Notes under the pieces: generated by a model
What the model was told of the DNA's origin: nothing
Database searches by the model: none
What the model saw: only the letters and a program-made list of their open reading frames with translations
Shown: in pieces, positions 26,490 to 34,928 of the stretch
Numbering within the stretch: position 1 is the stretch's first letter
Layout of the letters: each line of letters opens with the position of its first letter
Made by a program: the position numbers and the translations under genes
NCBI RefSeq assembly: GCF_026544205.1
Contig: NZ_JALNUI010000005.1
Span: forward strand, 62,001 to 126,000
DNA from: Curtobacterium sp. GC_Cur_3
GTDB lineage: Bacteria > Actinomycetota > Actinomycetes > Actinomycetales > Microbacteriaceae
Reading direction: 5' to 3'
Length of the DNA: 64,000 nt

Positions 26490-27259
26490 CGGAGTCCCTT
26501 CGGTCGGGCGAACGTCTCGACGATGCGGCCGAGCCAGTCGATGGACAGCGCCAGGAGCGCGATGAGGAGCGCACCGGCGACCAGCACCTTGGGCAGGAAC
26601 AGGTTCACGCCCGTGGTGATGAGCAGCCCGAGGCCACCGGCACCGATGAACGTCGCGAGGGCGGCGGACCCGACCAGGAGCACCAGGGCGGTGCGGATGC
26701 CCGCGAGCATCACCGGCACGGCCAGCGGCAGTTCGACCTTGAGCAGGACCGAGAACGCGCTCATGCCCATGCCACGACCGGCCTCGACGGTGCGCTGGTC
26801 GACGCTCTCGATGCCGATGATCGTGTTCCGCAGCACGGGCAGGATCGCGTAGAGGACGAGCGCGATCACGGCGGCCCAGAACGAGAAGCCCAGCCAGAAC
26901 GCCAGGAGCACGACGAGGCCGACCGCGGGTGCGGCCTGGCCGAAGTTCGCGACGGCGAGGATCACGCCGCTGGCCCGGCGGAGGGGACCGCGGGTCAGGA
27001 CGATGCCGAGCGGGATGCCGATGACGAGCACGATGGCGGTCGACACGATGGTCAGCATCAGGTGCTGCCACGTCAGCGCGAGCAGGTCCGCCGGGTTCAG
27101 CGTCGTGCGCTCGGTGTCGGTGAGGTCTGCCGTGTTCAGCCAGACGGCGAACGCGGCCAGCACGACCAGGATCGCGACGGGCTGGATGACCAGGCCCTTC
27201 CAGGACGTCGCGTGCCCGCCGGACTTCGTGGTCGCGGGGTCGACGACGACGTCAGTCAT
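26486..27259 (-). CDS. Compatible-solute ABC transporter permease (OpuBB/ProW-like), second
   Basis: This permease of 257 residues has about six membrane helices and the BPD_transp_1 domain. The conserved loop EAGRGMGMSAFSVLLKVELP contacts the ATPase. Near the C-terminus GAGGLGLLITTGVNLF is typical of OpuBB/OpuBD. It has an N-terminal hydrophilic 25-residue extension. It overlaps the ATPase gene upstream by 8 bp and the binding-protein gene downstream by 4 bp. Confidence 0.9.
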   Translation of the reverse strand: MTDVVVDPATTKSGGHATSWKGLVIQPVAILVVLAAFAVWLNTADLTDTERTTLNPADLLALTWQHLMLTIVSTAIVLVIGIPLGIVLTRGPLRRASGVILAVANFGQAAPAVGLVVLLAFWLGFSFWAAVIALVLYAILPVLRNTIIGIESVDQRTVEAGRGMGMSAFSVLLKVELPLAVPVMLAGIRTALVLLVGSAALATFIGAGGLGLLITTGVNLFLPKVLVAGALLIALLALSIDWLGRIVETFARPKGLR

Positions 27260-28523
27260 CGGTGCCCCCGGTCGTCGATGCCTGCACCGGGGACTTCGGC
27301 AGGGTCTCGATCGGGTTCGTGTTCGTCCCGACCGGCGTGTACGCCTGCTCCTCGGCCGCGGCGGCGCGGGCGCGGGTGATGGCCTCCATGACCGTCTCCA
27401 CGGTGATCACCCCGCGGAAGGCGTCACGGCCGGCGGTGACGAGGGCAGCACCCGCGCTGGACACGAGCATGGTGTCGAGCGCGTCGTTGAGCGTCGCGGC
27501 CTCACCGACGACGGGCAGGTTCGGGTCGATGCCGTCGGGGATGCGCTCCAGGCGCTCGAGCTGGCGGCGCGACGGCCACCCGATCGGGCGCTGCCGGCGG
27601 TCGACGACGACGGCGTGCCCGTGGCCACCGGCCTCGCGCATCCGCTGCAGGACGGCCTTGGCCTCTTCACCGGGGGAGCAGGTCACGGCGTCGACGACCT
27701 CGACGTCGCGGACCCGGTTCAGCGTGAGCTGCTTGAGCCCGGCACCCGAGCCGATGAAGTTCTCCACGAACTCGTTCGCGGGCTCGGCGAGGATGCGCTC
27801 CGGGCTGTCGTACTGCACGATGTGCGCGCCCTCGGAGAAGATGACGATCCAGTCGCCGAGCTTCACGGCCTCGTCGAAGTCGTGCGTGACGATGACGATC
27901 GTCTTGTGCAGCTCCGCCTGGATCCGGATGAGCTCGTCCTGCAGCCGTGCCCGGGTGATCGGGTCGACGGCCCCGAAGGGCTCGTCCATGAGCAGCACGG
28001 GCGGGTCGGCGGCGAGCGCCCGGGCGACGCCGACGCGCTGCTGCTGGCCGCCGGAGAGCTCGCGGGGGTAGCGGTCGCGGTAGGTGTCGGGGTCGAGGGA
28101 CACCAGCTCGAGGAGCTCGTCGACGCGGGCGGCGATCTTCGTCTTGGACCAGCCGAGCATCTTCGGCACGATCGCGATGTTCGCGGCGACCGTCATGTGC
28201 GGGAAGAGCCCACCGGCCTGGATCACGTAGCCCATGCGGCGGCGCAGCTCGTCGCCGTCGATCGAGGTGACGTCGTCGTCGCCGACCACGATGCGCCCCT
28301 CGGTGGGCTCGATGAGCCGGTTGATCATCTTCAGCGTGGTCGTCTTGCCGCAGCCGGACGGGCCGACGAGCATGACGATCTTGCCCGCGGGGATCTCGAG
28401 CGTGATGCCGTCGACGGCGGGCTTGGCCTGGCCCGGGTACCGCTTGGTGACGGTGTCGAGCAGGATGCTGCGGCCCGTGACGTCCCCGTCGGGGGCGGTG
28501 AGGGTGGCGTTGTCAGTGGACAC
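27252..28523 (-). CDS. Compatible-solute ABC transporter ATPase with CBS domains (OpuCA/ProV-like)
   Basis: This ATPase of 423 residues has Walker A VGPSGCGKTT, signature LSGGQQQR, Walker B VLLMDEPFGAVD and H-loop VTHDFDEA. After about residue 260 a CBS-domain pair follows (EEAKAVLQRMREAGGHGHAV; TLNDALDTMLVSSAGAALV). In OpuA-type systems this pair senses ionic strength, so the importer is probably osmotically gated. The start is GTG at 28523 preceded by GAGG at 5 nt. It overlaps the upstream permease gene by 11 bp. Confidence 0.92.
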   Translation of the reverse strand: MSTDNATLTAPDGDVTGRSILLDTVTKRYPGQAKPAVDGITLEIPAGKIVMLVGPSGCGKTTTLKMINRLIEPTEGRIVVGDDDVTSIDGDELRRRMGYVIQAGGLFPHMTVAANIAIVPKMLGWSKTKIAARVDELLELVSLDPDTYRDRYPRELSGGQQQRVGVARALAADPPVLLMDEPFGAVDPITRARLQDELIRIQAELHKTIVIVTHDFDEAVKLGDWIVIFSEGAHIVQYDSPERILAEPANEFVENFIGSGAGLKQLTLNRVRDVEVVDAVTCSPGEEAKAVLQRMREAGGHGHAVVVDRRQRPIGWPSRRQLERLERIPDGIDPNLPVVGEAATLNDALDTMLVSSAGAALVTAGRDAFRGVITVETVMEAITRARAAAAEEQAYTPVGTNTNPIETLPKSPVQASTTGGTDD

Positions 28524-29157
28524 GGATACCTCGCGAGGTGGTCAGGCGGCCGAGGCCGAGGAGCAGGAGGTCGAGGACGAGGGCGAGCAGCACGACGCCG
28601 ACCACACCCACCACGACGGAGTTGAGGGAGTTGGCGCCGCCGAGCCGCGACAGTCCGGAGAAGATGAACCCGCCGAGTCCCGGGCCGAGGGCGTAGGCGG
28701 CCACGGCGGCGACGCCCATCACCATCTGTGCGGAGACCCGGACACCGGTCAGGATGATCGGCCACGCCATCGGGAGCTCGACCTGCACCAGCGTGCGGAA
28801 GCGGCTCATCCCGATGCCGCGCGCTGACTCGACGACGGCGGGGGAGATCTCGGAGAGCCCGACGACCGCGTTGCGGAGGATCGGCAGGGCGGCGAAGAAC
28901 GTGACGGTGACGACGGACGGCACGACGCCGAACCCGAGCGGCACCAGGAGCAGCCCGATCACGGCGAACGACGGCAGGGTCAGCCCGATGGTCGACAGCT
29001 CGTTCGCCGCCGACCGGAAGCGGGGGATGCGGTAGACGAGTGCTGCGAGCACCACGGCGATGACGGTGGCGAGCACGACGCACTGGACGACCAGTGAGAA
29101 GTGCTGCCACGAGGCGAACCAGATCTGGTCCCACCGCTCCACGACGTACTGGAACAC
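28513..29157 (-). CDS. Compatible-solute ABC transporter permease (OpuBB/ProW-like), first
   Basis: This permease of 214 residues has six membrane helices and the ATPase-contact loop ESARGIGMSRFRTLVQVELP, nearly the same as in the second permease. GTG at 29157 is chosen as start because AAGGGA lies 9 nt upstream and the protein then begins VFQYVVERWDQIW, usual for this family. A longer frame to 29247 adds a non-family hydrophilic stretch. It is the first gene of the four-gene importer. Its promoter should lie in the 29158-29355 region, where no clear -10/-35 pair was seen. Confidence 0.9.
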   Translation of the reverse strand: MFQYVVERWDQIWFASWQHFSLVVQCVVLATVIAVVLAALVYRIPRFRSAANELSTIGLTLPSFAVIGLLLVPLGFGVVPSVVTVTFFAALPILRNAVVGLSEISPAVVESARGIGMSRFRTLVQVELPMAWPIILTGVRVSAQMVMGVAAVAAYALGPGLGGFIFSGLSRLGGANSLNSVVVGVVGVVLLALVLDLLLLGLGRLTTSRGIRVH

Positions 29158-29355
29158 GGAGTCGGTCCCTTCCCGGTCGGCAGTCCGGCCCGCGGATCGG
29201 GGCACGAACCCGGCCAAACGTAGCCAAGGCGTCCGCGACCTGTACAACCGTGGAACCGCTTGCCTTCGGGAACCTGCACGACCGCGCAGACGGAAACCCC
29301 TGGTCAGGGAGGGTGAGGGCCGGTGACCCTGGGAGAACGGTAACGATCCGGCGAG
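29158..29355. other. Upstream region of the compatible-solute importer
   Basis: This gene-free 198 bp should hold the importer promoter. On the minus strand TTGTAC and TACGTT occur with a 19-nt spacer, which is too long to be convincing. No riboswitch, palindromic operator or small frame with a ribosome site was recognised. Confidence 0.4.
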
Positions 29356-29374
29356 ACGGTCAGCTACTGACCGT
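29356..29374 (-). terminator. Terminator of the bacteriocin operon
   Basis: ACGGTCAG-CTA-CTGACCGT is a perfect 8-bp stem with a 3-nt loop, 17 bp past the stop of the operon's last gene. Confidence 0.7.
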
Positions 29375-29391
29375 GATCGCGTCGATGCGGT

Positions 29392-30060
29392 TCACGCTTC
29401 TGCGTTCCGACTGGCTGGGATCCGGAACTCGTCGTCCGACGCCAGGACGAGACGATCATCGTGAGTCGCCGTGATGACCGTGGCCCCGTGGTCGCGAAGA
29501 TCGCGGAGCAACAGGACCACGAGTTCGGCATTGTCCCGGTCGAGCGCGGCGGTGGGTTCGTCAGCGAGGACGAGTGGCGGTCGGCGGACGAGGAGTTGGG
29601 CGAGCGCTACTCGTTGCTTCTCACCACCGCTGAGTCGGTGGACCGGCGTGTCGAACCAGCAGTCGACGCCGAGGACATGACAGGCGTCACGGAGCGGGGC
29701 TGGTCGGCCCGACGGCGTCGCTGGCATCGCACGTGCAGCCACCACCAGGTTCTCTCGGACGGTCCGAGCTTCGTCGAGTCCCCCGTCCTGGAAGACGAAA
29801 CCCACCACGTTGCGGCGGTACCGGCGGCGCTCACGAGGCGACATGCCGCCCACATCCAGACCTCCGACTTCGACCAGCCCGGCCGTCGGCGGTTCGATGC
29901 CCCCCAGCACGCGGAGGAGCGTCGACTTGCCTGCCCCACTCGGGCCGGTGACGGCGATCATCTGGGAAGGACCGACGGTGAGGTCGACCGCATGGAGCAC
30001 CCGACGATCGTCGTAGGTCAGGTCGAGCCCTGTCACGGTGATCATCCCGCTACTGGCCAT
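29392..30060 (-). CDS. ABC transporter ATP-binding protein of the bacteriocin operon
   Basis: This ATPase of 222 residues has Walker A GPSGAGKST, Q-loop GFVFQDGG, signature LSGGEKQR, Walker B LVLADEPTAALD and H-loop THDD. It belongs to the LolD/MacB-like group found with lactococcin-972-type bacteriocins. Its start overlaps the end of the 662-residue membrane protein by 11 bp, so the two work as one complex, exporting the bacteriocin or giving immunity. A second start at 30045 (MITVTG) is possible. Base composition is slightly less GC-rich than the neighbours. Confidence 0.9.
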   Translation of the reverse strand: MASSGMITVTGLDLTYDDRRVLHAVDLTVGPSQMIAVTGPSGAGKSTLLRVLGGIEPPTAGLVEVGGLDVGGMSPRERRRYRRNVVGFVFQDGGLDEARTVRENLVVAARAMPATPSGRPAPLRDACHVLGVDCWFDTPVHRLSGGEKQRVALAQLLVRRPPLVLADEPTAALDRDNAELVVLLLRDLRDHGATVITATHDDRLVLASDDEFRIPASRNAEA

Positions 30061-32038
30061 TTCTGCGCCCGTTCTCGTCGTGCGGCCGGACCGCGATGAT
30101 GATCGCGAGTACCCCGACGGTGACTGCGACGAGTGCTGCGATCAGCTCCGCCTCCGCCGGATCGGTGATCATGAGTCGGCCGCCCACCCCGGTCAGGCCG
30201 ATGACAGCGATGACGGCAGCGGCTTCGTGGATGATCAAGGACCGGTGCGCGGACAGGAAGGACTCACCGAGGACCATCGACTGCCGCAGGCGGTCGGCGC
30301 TGCGCCAGCGGTAGGCGCAGACCCGGAGTGTCACCGCGGTGATGAGCCCGATCACGGCGAGGAGGCCAGCAGCCACGTTCACGAGCAGCGATGTCACCAC
30401 GACCACCCTGTTCGACGCGAGGACGTCGACGAGCGGTACGAAGGACCCGACCACCGTAGAGAGTCCGAAGCGCTCGGCCGCCGCGCGCGGATCAGGCGTG
30501 TCGATGAGGAGCTGTCCGGAGGACGCGGCCGCTGTGTAGAAGTCACCGCTGAGGAGGCGGGCACGAGCATCGACGACCACGACGACCGGTGCCGCGGCGA
30601 ACAACGGCGTCGCACTCGTCTCGCCTCCGAGGTCGAAGACCTCCTGTGGTTCGTACGTCCCGACGGTCGGGGCGTCGGCCTCGACGAGGTCCGGGTCGAC
30701 CTCGCGCTGGAACGCGAACCAGGCCTTCCACTCGTCGACCAGGGGACCGGTCGAAGACGCGGCCCCTTCTGGTACGAAGATCGACCACGCCCCTGGTTGG
30801 TCTCGGGTGCCGTCGACGCCGGAAGGCATCCCAGACGAGCCGAATCGCTGGAGGAACGCGGAGTTCACGATGACGGAGTTCCCGGTCTCCGGTGCGGAGC
30901 TCGCCGGCACCGGGTCCGACGGATGTCGAGCGAGGAGGATGCCGTCCGCTGCATCGAGTTCGTTCACCATGGCGGTGAAACGCGGCGCTGCAGCATCGAT
31001 GTCCTCGGGGCGCAGGGTCCCCGAGAGCAACGGGGGGACACACGCGGCACAACGGGCGACGAGCGGCGAACTCCGCGCGTACTCGTCGAGCAGATCGACA
31101 GTGGAGACGATCGGGACGGAGGCGAACGCAACACTCGCGATCGCCGCGACCTGCGCCGCCCATCGCACGTGGCCAGCCTTCTGCCACGGACGCCATCCGC
31201 TGAAGGCCGCGCGCATCCGGTCGGCCGCGCGCACGGCTGACCCGGTCATGATCCCGGAGGCGAACACCACGGCACAGATGAGGAACAGCGTCTCGCTGAT
31301 CACGAGGAAGGGCATCACCTGCCCTCCGACCAGGGGCGTCGCGGAGATGGTGGCGACCATCATCCCGACGACGACCGCGACGCCGCCGGCGGTGGCCAGG
31401 ACGCCGGAGAGGTCCCTGGCGAGTCCACGCCGACCGACGACCTCCCTGAGTGCCACGTGTCGCGCAACCAGGAGCCCCCTGGTCTGACCGAGCAGCAGGA
31501 GGGCGAAGAGCGTGGAGACCAAGCCGATCACGACACCCGGACGCGATGCGGTGAAGGCCAGGCTCGTGTCCCAACCGGCGCCGTCGAGGCGGACTTCGAC
31601 GCCGGCTTCTCGCATGCCCCGCACGAGGTCCTCCGCCTGGACGCGGGACATGGTGCTGAAGTAGAGCCCGCGCTCAGTCGACGACGACCCGACCAGCGTC
31701 GATGTCTGACCATCGGCGAACGCTCGATGCCGCCCCTGGCGGAACACCGAGTCGAACGACTCTCGGTTCCCAACCGCCGCTCGGACCAGGTGTCCGCCAG
31801 CGGAATCAGGGTCGAGTTGCACCCGGTAGGTGTTCGAGTGCGTCGCCTCGGCCGAGGTCTGCACCATCCGCCACAGGTCGGCGTGTTCCGGGACGTCCAG
31901 GACGACGATCGCGCTGCGTGCCGTCGGGAAGGTCTCTCGGTCACGATCGACGCACGCGACGAACGCGACGCTCACGGAGAGCACGGCACTCAGGAGGAGT
32001 GTGCTGATGACGAGCAAGCGGGGGAAGTTCTTGTGCAT
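30050..32038 (-). CDS. Bacteriocin-associated integral membrane protein (DUF1430-like/FtsX-type permease)
   Basis: This large membrane protein of 662 residues has one N-terminal helix (LLVISTLLLSAVLSVSVAFV), an extracytoplasmic domain (about 30-165) and a block of helices at about 168-310. A second extracytoplasmic domain (about 320-540) and two or three C-terminal helices follow. The layout matches the bacteriocin-associated 7-TM family encoded beside lactococcin-972-like peptides, where it pairs with an ATPase in immunity or export. It follows the bacteriocin gene by 64 bp containing a hairpin. No strong ribosome site is visible before 32038. Which of immunity or secretion it serves is not decided by sequence; the precursor has its own Sec signal peptide, which favours immunity. 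Confidence 0.85.
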   Translation of the reverse strand: MHKNFPRLLVISTLLLSAVLSVSVAFVACVDRDRETFPTARSAIVVLDVPEHADLWRMVQTSAEATHSNTYRVQLDPDSAGGHLVRAAVGNRESFDSVFRQGRHRAFADGQTSTLVGSSSTERGLYFSTMSRVQAEDLVRGMREAGVEVRLDGAGWDTSLAFTASRPGVVIGLVSTLFALLLLGQTRGLLVARHVALREVVGRRGLARDLSGVLATAGGVAVVVGMMVATISATPLVGGQVMPFLVISETLFLICAVVFASGIMTGSAVRAADRMRAAFSGWRPWQKAGHVRWAAQVAAIASVAFASVPIVSTVDLLDEYARSSPLVARCAACVPPLLSGTLRPEDIDAAAPRFTAMVNELDAADGILLARHPSDPVPASSAPETGNSVIVNSAFLQRFGSSGMPSGVDGTRDQPGAWSIFVPEGAASSTGPLVDEWKAWFAFQREVDPDLVEADAPTVGTYEPQEVFDLGGETSATPLFAAAPVVVVVDARARLLSGDFYTAAASSGQLLIDTPDPRAAAERFGLSTVVGSFVPLVDVLASNRVVVVTSLLVNVAAGLLAVIGLITAVTLRVCAYRWRSADRLRQSMVLGESFLSAHRSLIIHEAAAVIAVIGLTGVGGRLMITDPAEAELIAALVAVTVGVLAIIIAVRPHDENGRRNGQ

Positions 32039-32052
32039 GTCCGTGAGGCAGA

Positions 32053-32087
32053 CACCCGGGGGCCACGGATGACGCGACCCCCGGGTG
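32053..32087 (-). terminator. Attenuating hairpin between bacteriocin and transporter genes
   Basis: Perfect 10-bp arms CACCCGGGGG and CCCCCGGGTG flank a 15-nt loop in the 64-bp gap. It probably lets most transcripts end after the bacteriocin gene while some read through to the transporter genes. Confidence 0.65.
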
Positions 32088-32102
32088 GACAGCCGTTCCG
32101 TC

Positions 32103-32438
32103 CTACTTCACGCCCCAGTACGCCGTGTTCCCCGTTGCGGTCTTGTCGCGGATGGCACTGGCGTACACGCCTTTGGCCTTCCACCCGGTGTAGGTGCAAC
32201 GGTTGGCTCCGTCACAGGCGGTGGCCTTGTGGGTCTTCGAGGCGTGGCTGTAGAACGACTGCACGAACCCGTTGGCGATTCCGTACTCCCAGTACCCGCC
32301 GCCCACGTGCGCGACGGTCCGAGCCGACGCAGCGCGATCGGCATTCGCCCCTCCACCGCTTTCTGCATGCGCGGCGCTGGGTGTCACCAGCGACAGCAGC
32401 AGTGCGGCCCCGACGGTGGTCACGAGCATCTTCTTCAT
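32103..32438 (-). CDS. Lactococcin-972-like bacteriocin precursor
   Basis: This secreted peptide of 111 residues has a Sec signal MKKMLVTTVGAALLLSLVTP ending near SAAHA (cleavage at about 25/26). The mature part of about 86 residues carries the lactococcin 972 pattern: GGGYWEYGI (the GGGxWxYG motif), SFYSHASKTHKATA (YxHxSKxHxA), YTGWKAKGVYASA and NTAYWGVK at the C-terminus. Two Cys (CDGANRC) could form a small disulfide loop, which the original lactococcin 972 lacks. Lactococcin 972 blocks septum formation by binding lipid II. GGAAGGGA lies 5 nt before the start. It is the first gene of the operon with the membrane protein and ATPase. Confidence 0.88.
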   Translation of the reverse strand: MKKMLVTTVGAALLLSLVTPSAAHAESGGGANADRAASARTVAHVGGGYWEYGIANGFVQSFYSHASKTHKATACDGANRCTYTGWKAKGVYASAIRDKTATGNTAYWGVK

Positions 32439-32479
32439 GGGTGTCCCTTCCCCACGGGAGGCACTTCCCCCGGAGTTGG

Positions 32480-32488
32480 AACATATCA
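32480..32488 (-). promoter_or_regulatory. Putative extended -10 promoter of the bacteriocin operon
   Basis: The minus strand reads TGATATGTT, an extended -10 (TGnTATGTT) in an AT-rich island about 42 bp before the bacteriocin ATG. No clear -35 was seen, as usual for extended -10 promoters. Confidence 0.45.
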
Positions 32489-32495
32489 GTATTGG

Positions 32496-32523
32496 GACAT
32501 CAGATGCGCGGTCGTCTGATGTC
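32496..32523 (-). terminator. Terminator of the DUF664/DinB gene
   Basis: GACATCAGA and TCTGATGTC are perfect 9-bp arms around a 10-nt loop, starting 2 bp past the stop codon at 32526 and just upstream of the bacteriocin promoter. Confidence 0.7.
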
Positions 32524-32525
32524 GG

Positions 32526-33248
32526 CTACAGCCCCGAGCTGCGCAGTCCGGCTCGTTCCGCGATGTCGGCGAGGTGGTCGCGCCAGTCGCGCCACTCGTC
32601 GGTCGTCCTGTCCGCCAGGTTGCCGTCGCCGTCCCCGGCCAGGCCGTCGAGCATCTCGCGCACGATGTCGGCATGGCCAGCGTGCCGTGCGGTCTCGTAC
32701 GCCATGTGCACGAGGATCCGGTGCAGCGTGACCTCGCGGACGTCCTCCGGCCACCAGGGCACGACCCCGCGGGCGTCGAGGTCGAGTGCCGCGATGGTGG
32801 CGTCGGCGTGCGCGGCACTGGCGTCGTGGAACGCGACGATGTCGGCCATCGTCTCGTCGAGGCTCGCGTACATGTCGGTGTCGTCCTCGGCCGTGACCCA
32901 GGCCGGGGGATCGGGGAAGGGCCGGTCGAACACGGACCCGAAGTAGAGCAGCTGCACCGAGGCCACGTGCTTGACGACCCCGAGCACGTTCGTGCCCGTC
33001 GGGGTGACGGGCCACCGGGCCTGCCGCTCCGCGAGCCCGTCGAGCTTGCCGACCAGCGCCGCCCGGTGCTTCTGCAGGTACCGGTGCAGCGTGGCCTTCA
33101 CCTGGGCCTGGTCCGTGACGGGGACGCGGCCCTCGTCGCTGAGCCGCGACGTGCCGACGGCCGCCGGCGTCGCGGACGCCGGCGCACTCCGGACGGGAGG
33201 GACGCCAGAGCGGTCGGCGGCCTGGGTGGTGGCGGGGGAGTCGGTCAT
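32526..33248 (-). CDS. DinB-superfamily protein (DUF664, mycothiol-transferase-like)
   Basis: This product of 240 residues begins with a 40-residue low-complexity Ala/Pro/Ser stretch. The DinB four-helix bundle follows, with the DUF664 motifs VLGVVKHVASVQLLYFG and LHRILVHMAYETARHAGHAD. The three conserved His of the metal site (HV, HRI, HAGHAD) are present. Actinobacterial members include mycothiol-dependent S-transferases; the substrate is unknown. The start at 33248 overlaps the stop of the upstream gene (ATGA), and no start codon is available closer to the domain. Confidence 0.85.
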   Translation of the reverse strand: MTDSPATTQAADRSGVPPVRSAPASATPAAVGTSRLSDEGRVPVTDQAQVKATLHRYLQKHRAALVGKLDGLAERQARWPVTPTGTNVLGVVKHVASVQLLYFGSVFDRPFPDPPAWVTAEDDTDMYASLDETMADIVAFHDASAAHADATIAALDLDARGVVPWWPEDVREVTLHRILVHMAYETARHAGHADIVREMLDGLAGDGDGNLADRTTDEWRDWRDHLADIAERAGLRSSGL

Positions 33249-33856
33249 GCGGTCGATCGTGCCACCGCTCGTGCCCGGACGCGCTCCGACTCGGCCACGG
33301 CGACGCGTTCCGCCGTGAGCAGCAGCGACGCGACGTCGGTGGCACTGCGCGTCGGCTGGTCGTTCCAGCTCGTCAGGTCGCGGACCCGGCCCATCCGGAC
33401 GTCCGGTGCCGGGCACCAGAGCACCGGGGTGCCCTCGGCGGACGCGAGGGCGTGCCAGACGACGTCGAGCGCGCGCTGCACCGGCTGGGCGTGCACCGCG
33501 TGTGGCCCGCCAGCCGCCGACACGACGGCACCGACCAGGCACGCGCCGACGAGCGGCCGGCCGACGACGTCCATGGCCGCCGCACTGGAGGCCGTGCGCG
33601 TGCGCCCGGTGGCGTCCACGTACGCGAACCACGCGTGCTGGATCCAGCCGTGCTCGACGACGGCGCGGGCGTCGGAGAGCAGCCGACCGAGGTCCGCGAG
33701 TTCGGCGATCTCGGTCGCGTCACGACGGGCCCTGGCGGCGGCCCGGCGGACGGCGATCCGGTCGAGGAGACCGCGCAGCCCGGAGCGGGCGGGCGCGGAG
33801 GAGGAGGGAGCGGCGTCGATGTCGACGTCGTGCTGGACGCGGAACTCGAGGGTCAT
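33245..33856 (-). CDS. DUF6197-like protein of unknown function
   Basis: This soluble product of 203 residues resembles the DUF6197 family: HGWIQHAWFAYVDATGRT, then VGACLVGAVVSAAGG, and near the end LTSWNDQPTRSATDVASLLL, with the family-typical WND...Rt..DV pattern. The first 50 residues are Arg/Ala-rich. The start at 33856 follows GGAGGGG by 4 nt; a GTG at 33883 is possible. It is upstream of and overlaps the DinB gene by 4 bp, so they form a two-gene unit. Confidence 0.65.
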   Translation of the reverse strand: MTLEFRVQHDVDIDAAPSSSAPARSGLRGLLDRIAVRRAAARARRDATEIAELADLGRLLSDARAVVEHGWIQHAWFAYVDATGRTRTASSAAAMDVVGRPLVGACLVGAVVSAAGGPHAVHAQPVQRALDVVWHALASAEGTPVLWCPAPDVRMGRVRDLTSWNDQPTRSATDVASLLLTAERVAVAESERVRARAVARSTA

Positions 33857-33916
33857 CAGGCCCCTCCGATTCTTCACGTGCACGGATGGTGTGGAGCGAC
33901 GATAACGCCGTTCTGC

Positions 33917-34792
33917 TCAGTCGTCGAGGGTCGCGTCGATCCCGCGGCGTCCGACGGTCCGGAACGCGCTGTCGTCGCTGGTCCACAGGGCCGAGGCGAT
34001 GGACACGGCCCAGCCACGGGCCCTGGTCCAGGTCGCGTCGTCGGCCGCCACCTGTGCGCGGAAGGTGCGCCGGCCCTCCCGGTCGAAGGTCAGCCAGGCG
34101 GTGGCCAGGTCGACGGCCGGGTCCCCGGCAGTCACGTCGCCGAAGTCGACGACCGCCGACAGGCGGTCGCCTCCGGGTGCGCGCTCCACGAGCACGTTGA
34201 ACGGGTGCAGGTCGCCGTGCACCCAGACGGGAGGCCCGGTGTGCGTCGGCAGCGCCGCTGCGGTCCGCCAGAGCGCGGCCAGCTCGCGGGCGCGGGGCAC
34301 GGCAGCGGTCGCCAGCCGGTCGAGCACCGCGTCGCTCCGCGTGGCGAGCGGGACCGCACGGTACGGGTTCACCGGGGCCTCCGACGGCGCGGGCACGTGG
34401 AGCAGGTCGACGAACGCGGCGAGCGCTGCGGCCACACCGGGTCCCGCGGCCCGTTCGCCGACCACCTCGCCGGGGAGCCACCGGACGACGCTCCACGACC
34501 ACGGGTAGCCGAGCGCCGCGCGGCCCAGGCGGACGGGGGCGGGCACCGGGACGACGGGCGCGACCCGGCGGGCGATCTCCGGCAGCCAGCGCTGCTCGTG
34601 CTCGATCAGCCGCGCGGCGGCCGTCCGGCGGGGGAGTCGGACCGCCAGGTCGTCGCCGAGCCGGACGACCACGTTGTCCCAGCCGTTCGCGACCACGCGC
34701 AGCGGGCGGCCGGCGAGGTCGGGGTGCTGGTCGGCGAGCAGGGCCCGGACGAGCGGCACGTCGACGGCGACCTCGGCGGCGGGGGTGGGCAT
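33917..34792 (-). CDS. Aminoglycoside phosphotransferase (APH) family kinase
   Basis: This APH-fold small-molecule kinase has 291 residues. The catalytic loop is WVHGDLHPFNVLVE (Brenner motif HGDxHxxN) and the metal motif is VVDFGDVTAGDPAVDLA. The N-terminal nucleotide region is GWDNVVVRLGDDLAVRLP. Many chromosomal members of this family do not act on antibiotics, and the substrate cannot be told from sequence. Start at 34792 with TAGCCT 6 nt upstream (leaderless). Confidence 0.88.
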   Translation of the reverse strand: MPTPAAEVAVDVPLVRALLADQHPDLAGRPLRVVANGWDNVVVRLGDDLAVRLPRRTAAARLIEHEQRWLPEIARRVAPVVPVPAPVRLGRAALGYPWSWSVVRWLPGEVVGERAAGPGVAAALAAFVDLLHVPAPSEAPVNPYRAVPLATRSDAVLDRLATAAVPRARELAALWRTAAALPTHTGPPVWVHGDLHPFNVLVERAPGGDRLSAVVDFGDVTAGDPAVDLATAWLTFDREGRRTFRAQVAADDATWTRARGWAVSIASALWTSDDSAFRTVGRRGIDATLDD

Positions 34793-34877
34793 CGCGACAG
34801 GCTAGCGGGCGCCGTTTCCCCGCGAACGGGGGAGTTCAGCGTGGATCGGACTCTTGGTAGCTTCACAGTGTCGGATG

Positions 34878-34906
34878 ACGTGGGTGCCGCTTGGGGGGAC
34901 CCACGT
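34878..34906 (-). terminator. Hairpin terminator of the ScbR-like TetR gene
   Basis: ACGTGGGT and ACCCACGT are perfect 8-bp arms around a 13-nt loop, 22 bp past the TetR stop. The rest of the 136-bp gap (34793-34928) holds the leaderless promoter of the kinase gene. Confidence 0.6.
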
Positions 34907-34928
34907 ACCGCAACGGCCGGTCGTGGTC

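Noticed and set aside
29158..29355. Riboswitch or osmoregulated leader before the compatible-solute importer
   Set aside because: No recognisable riboswitch core or conserved stem was found; only weak promoter-like hexamers.
33917..34792. Aminoglycoside resistance gene
   Set aside because: The APH fold is clear, but family members on actinobacterial chromosomes have diverse substrates and nothing in the sequence or context points to antibiotic resistance.
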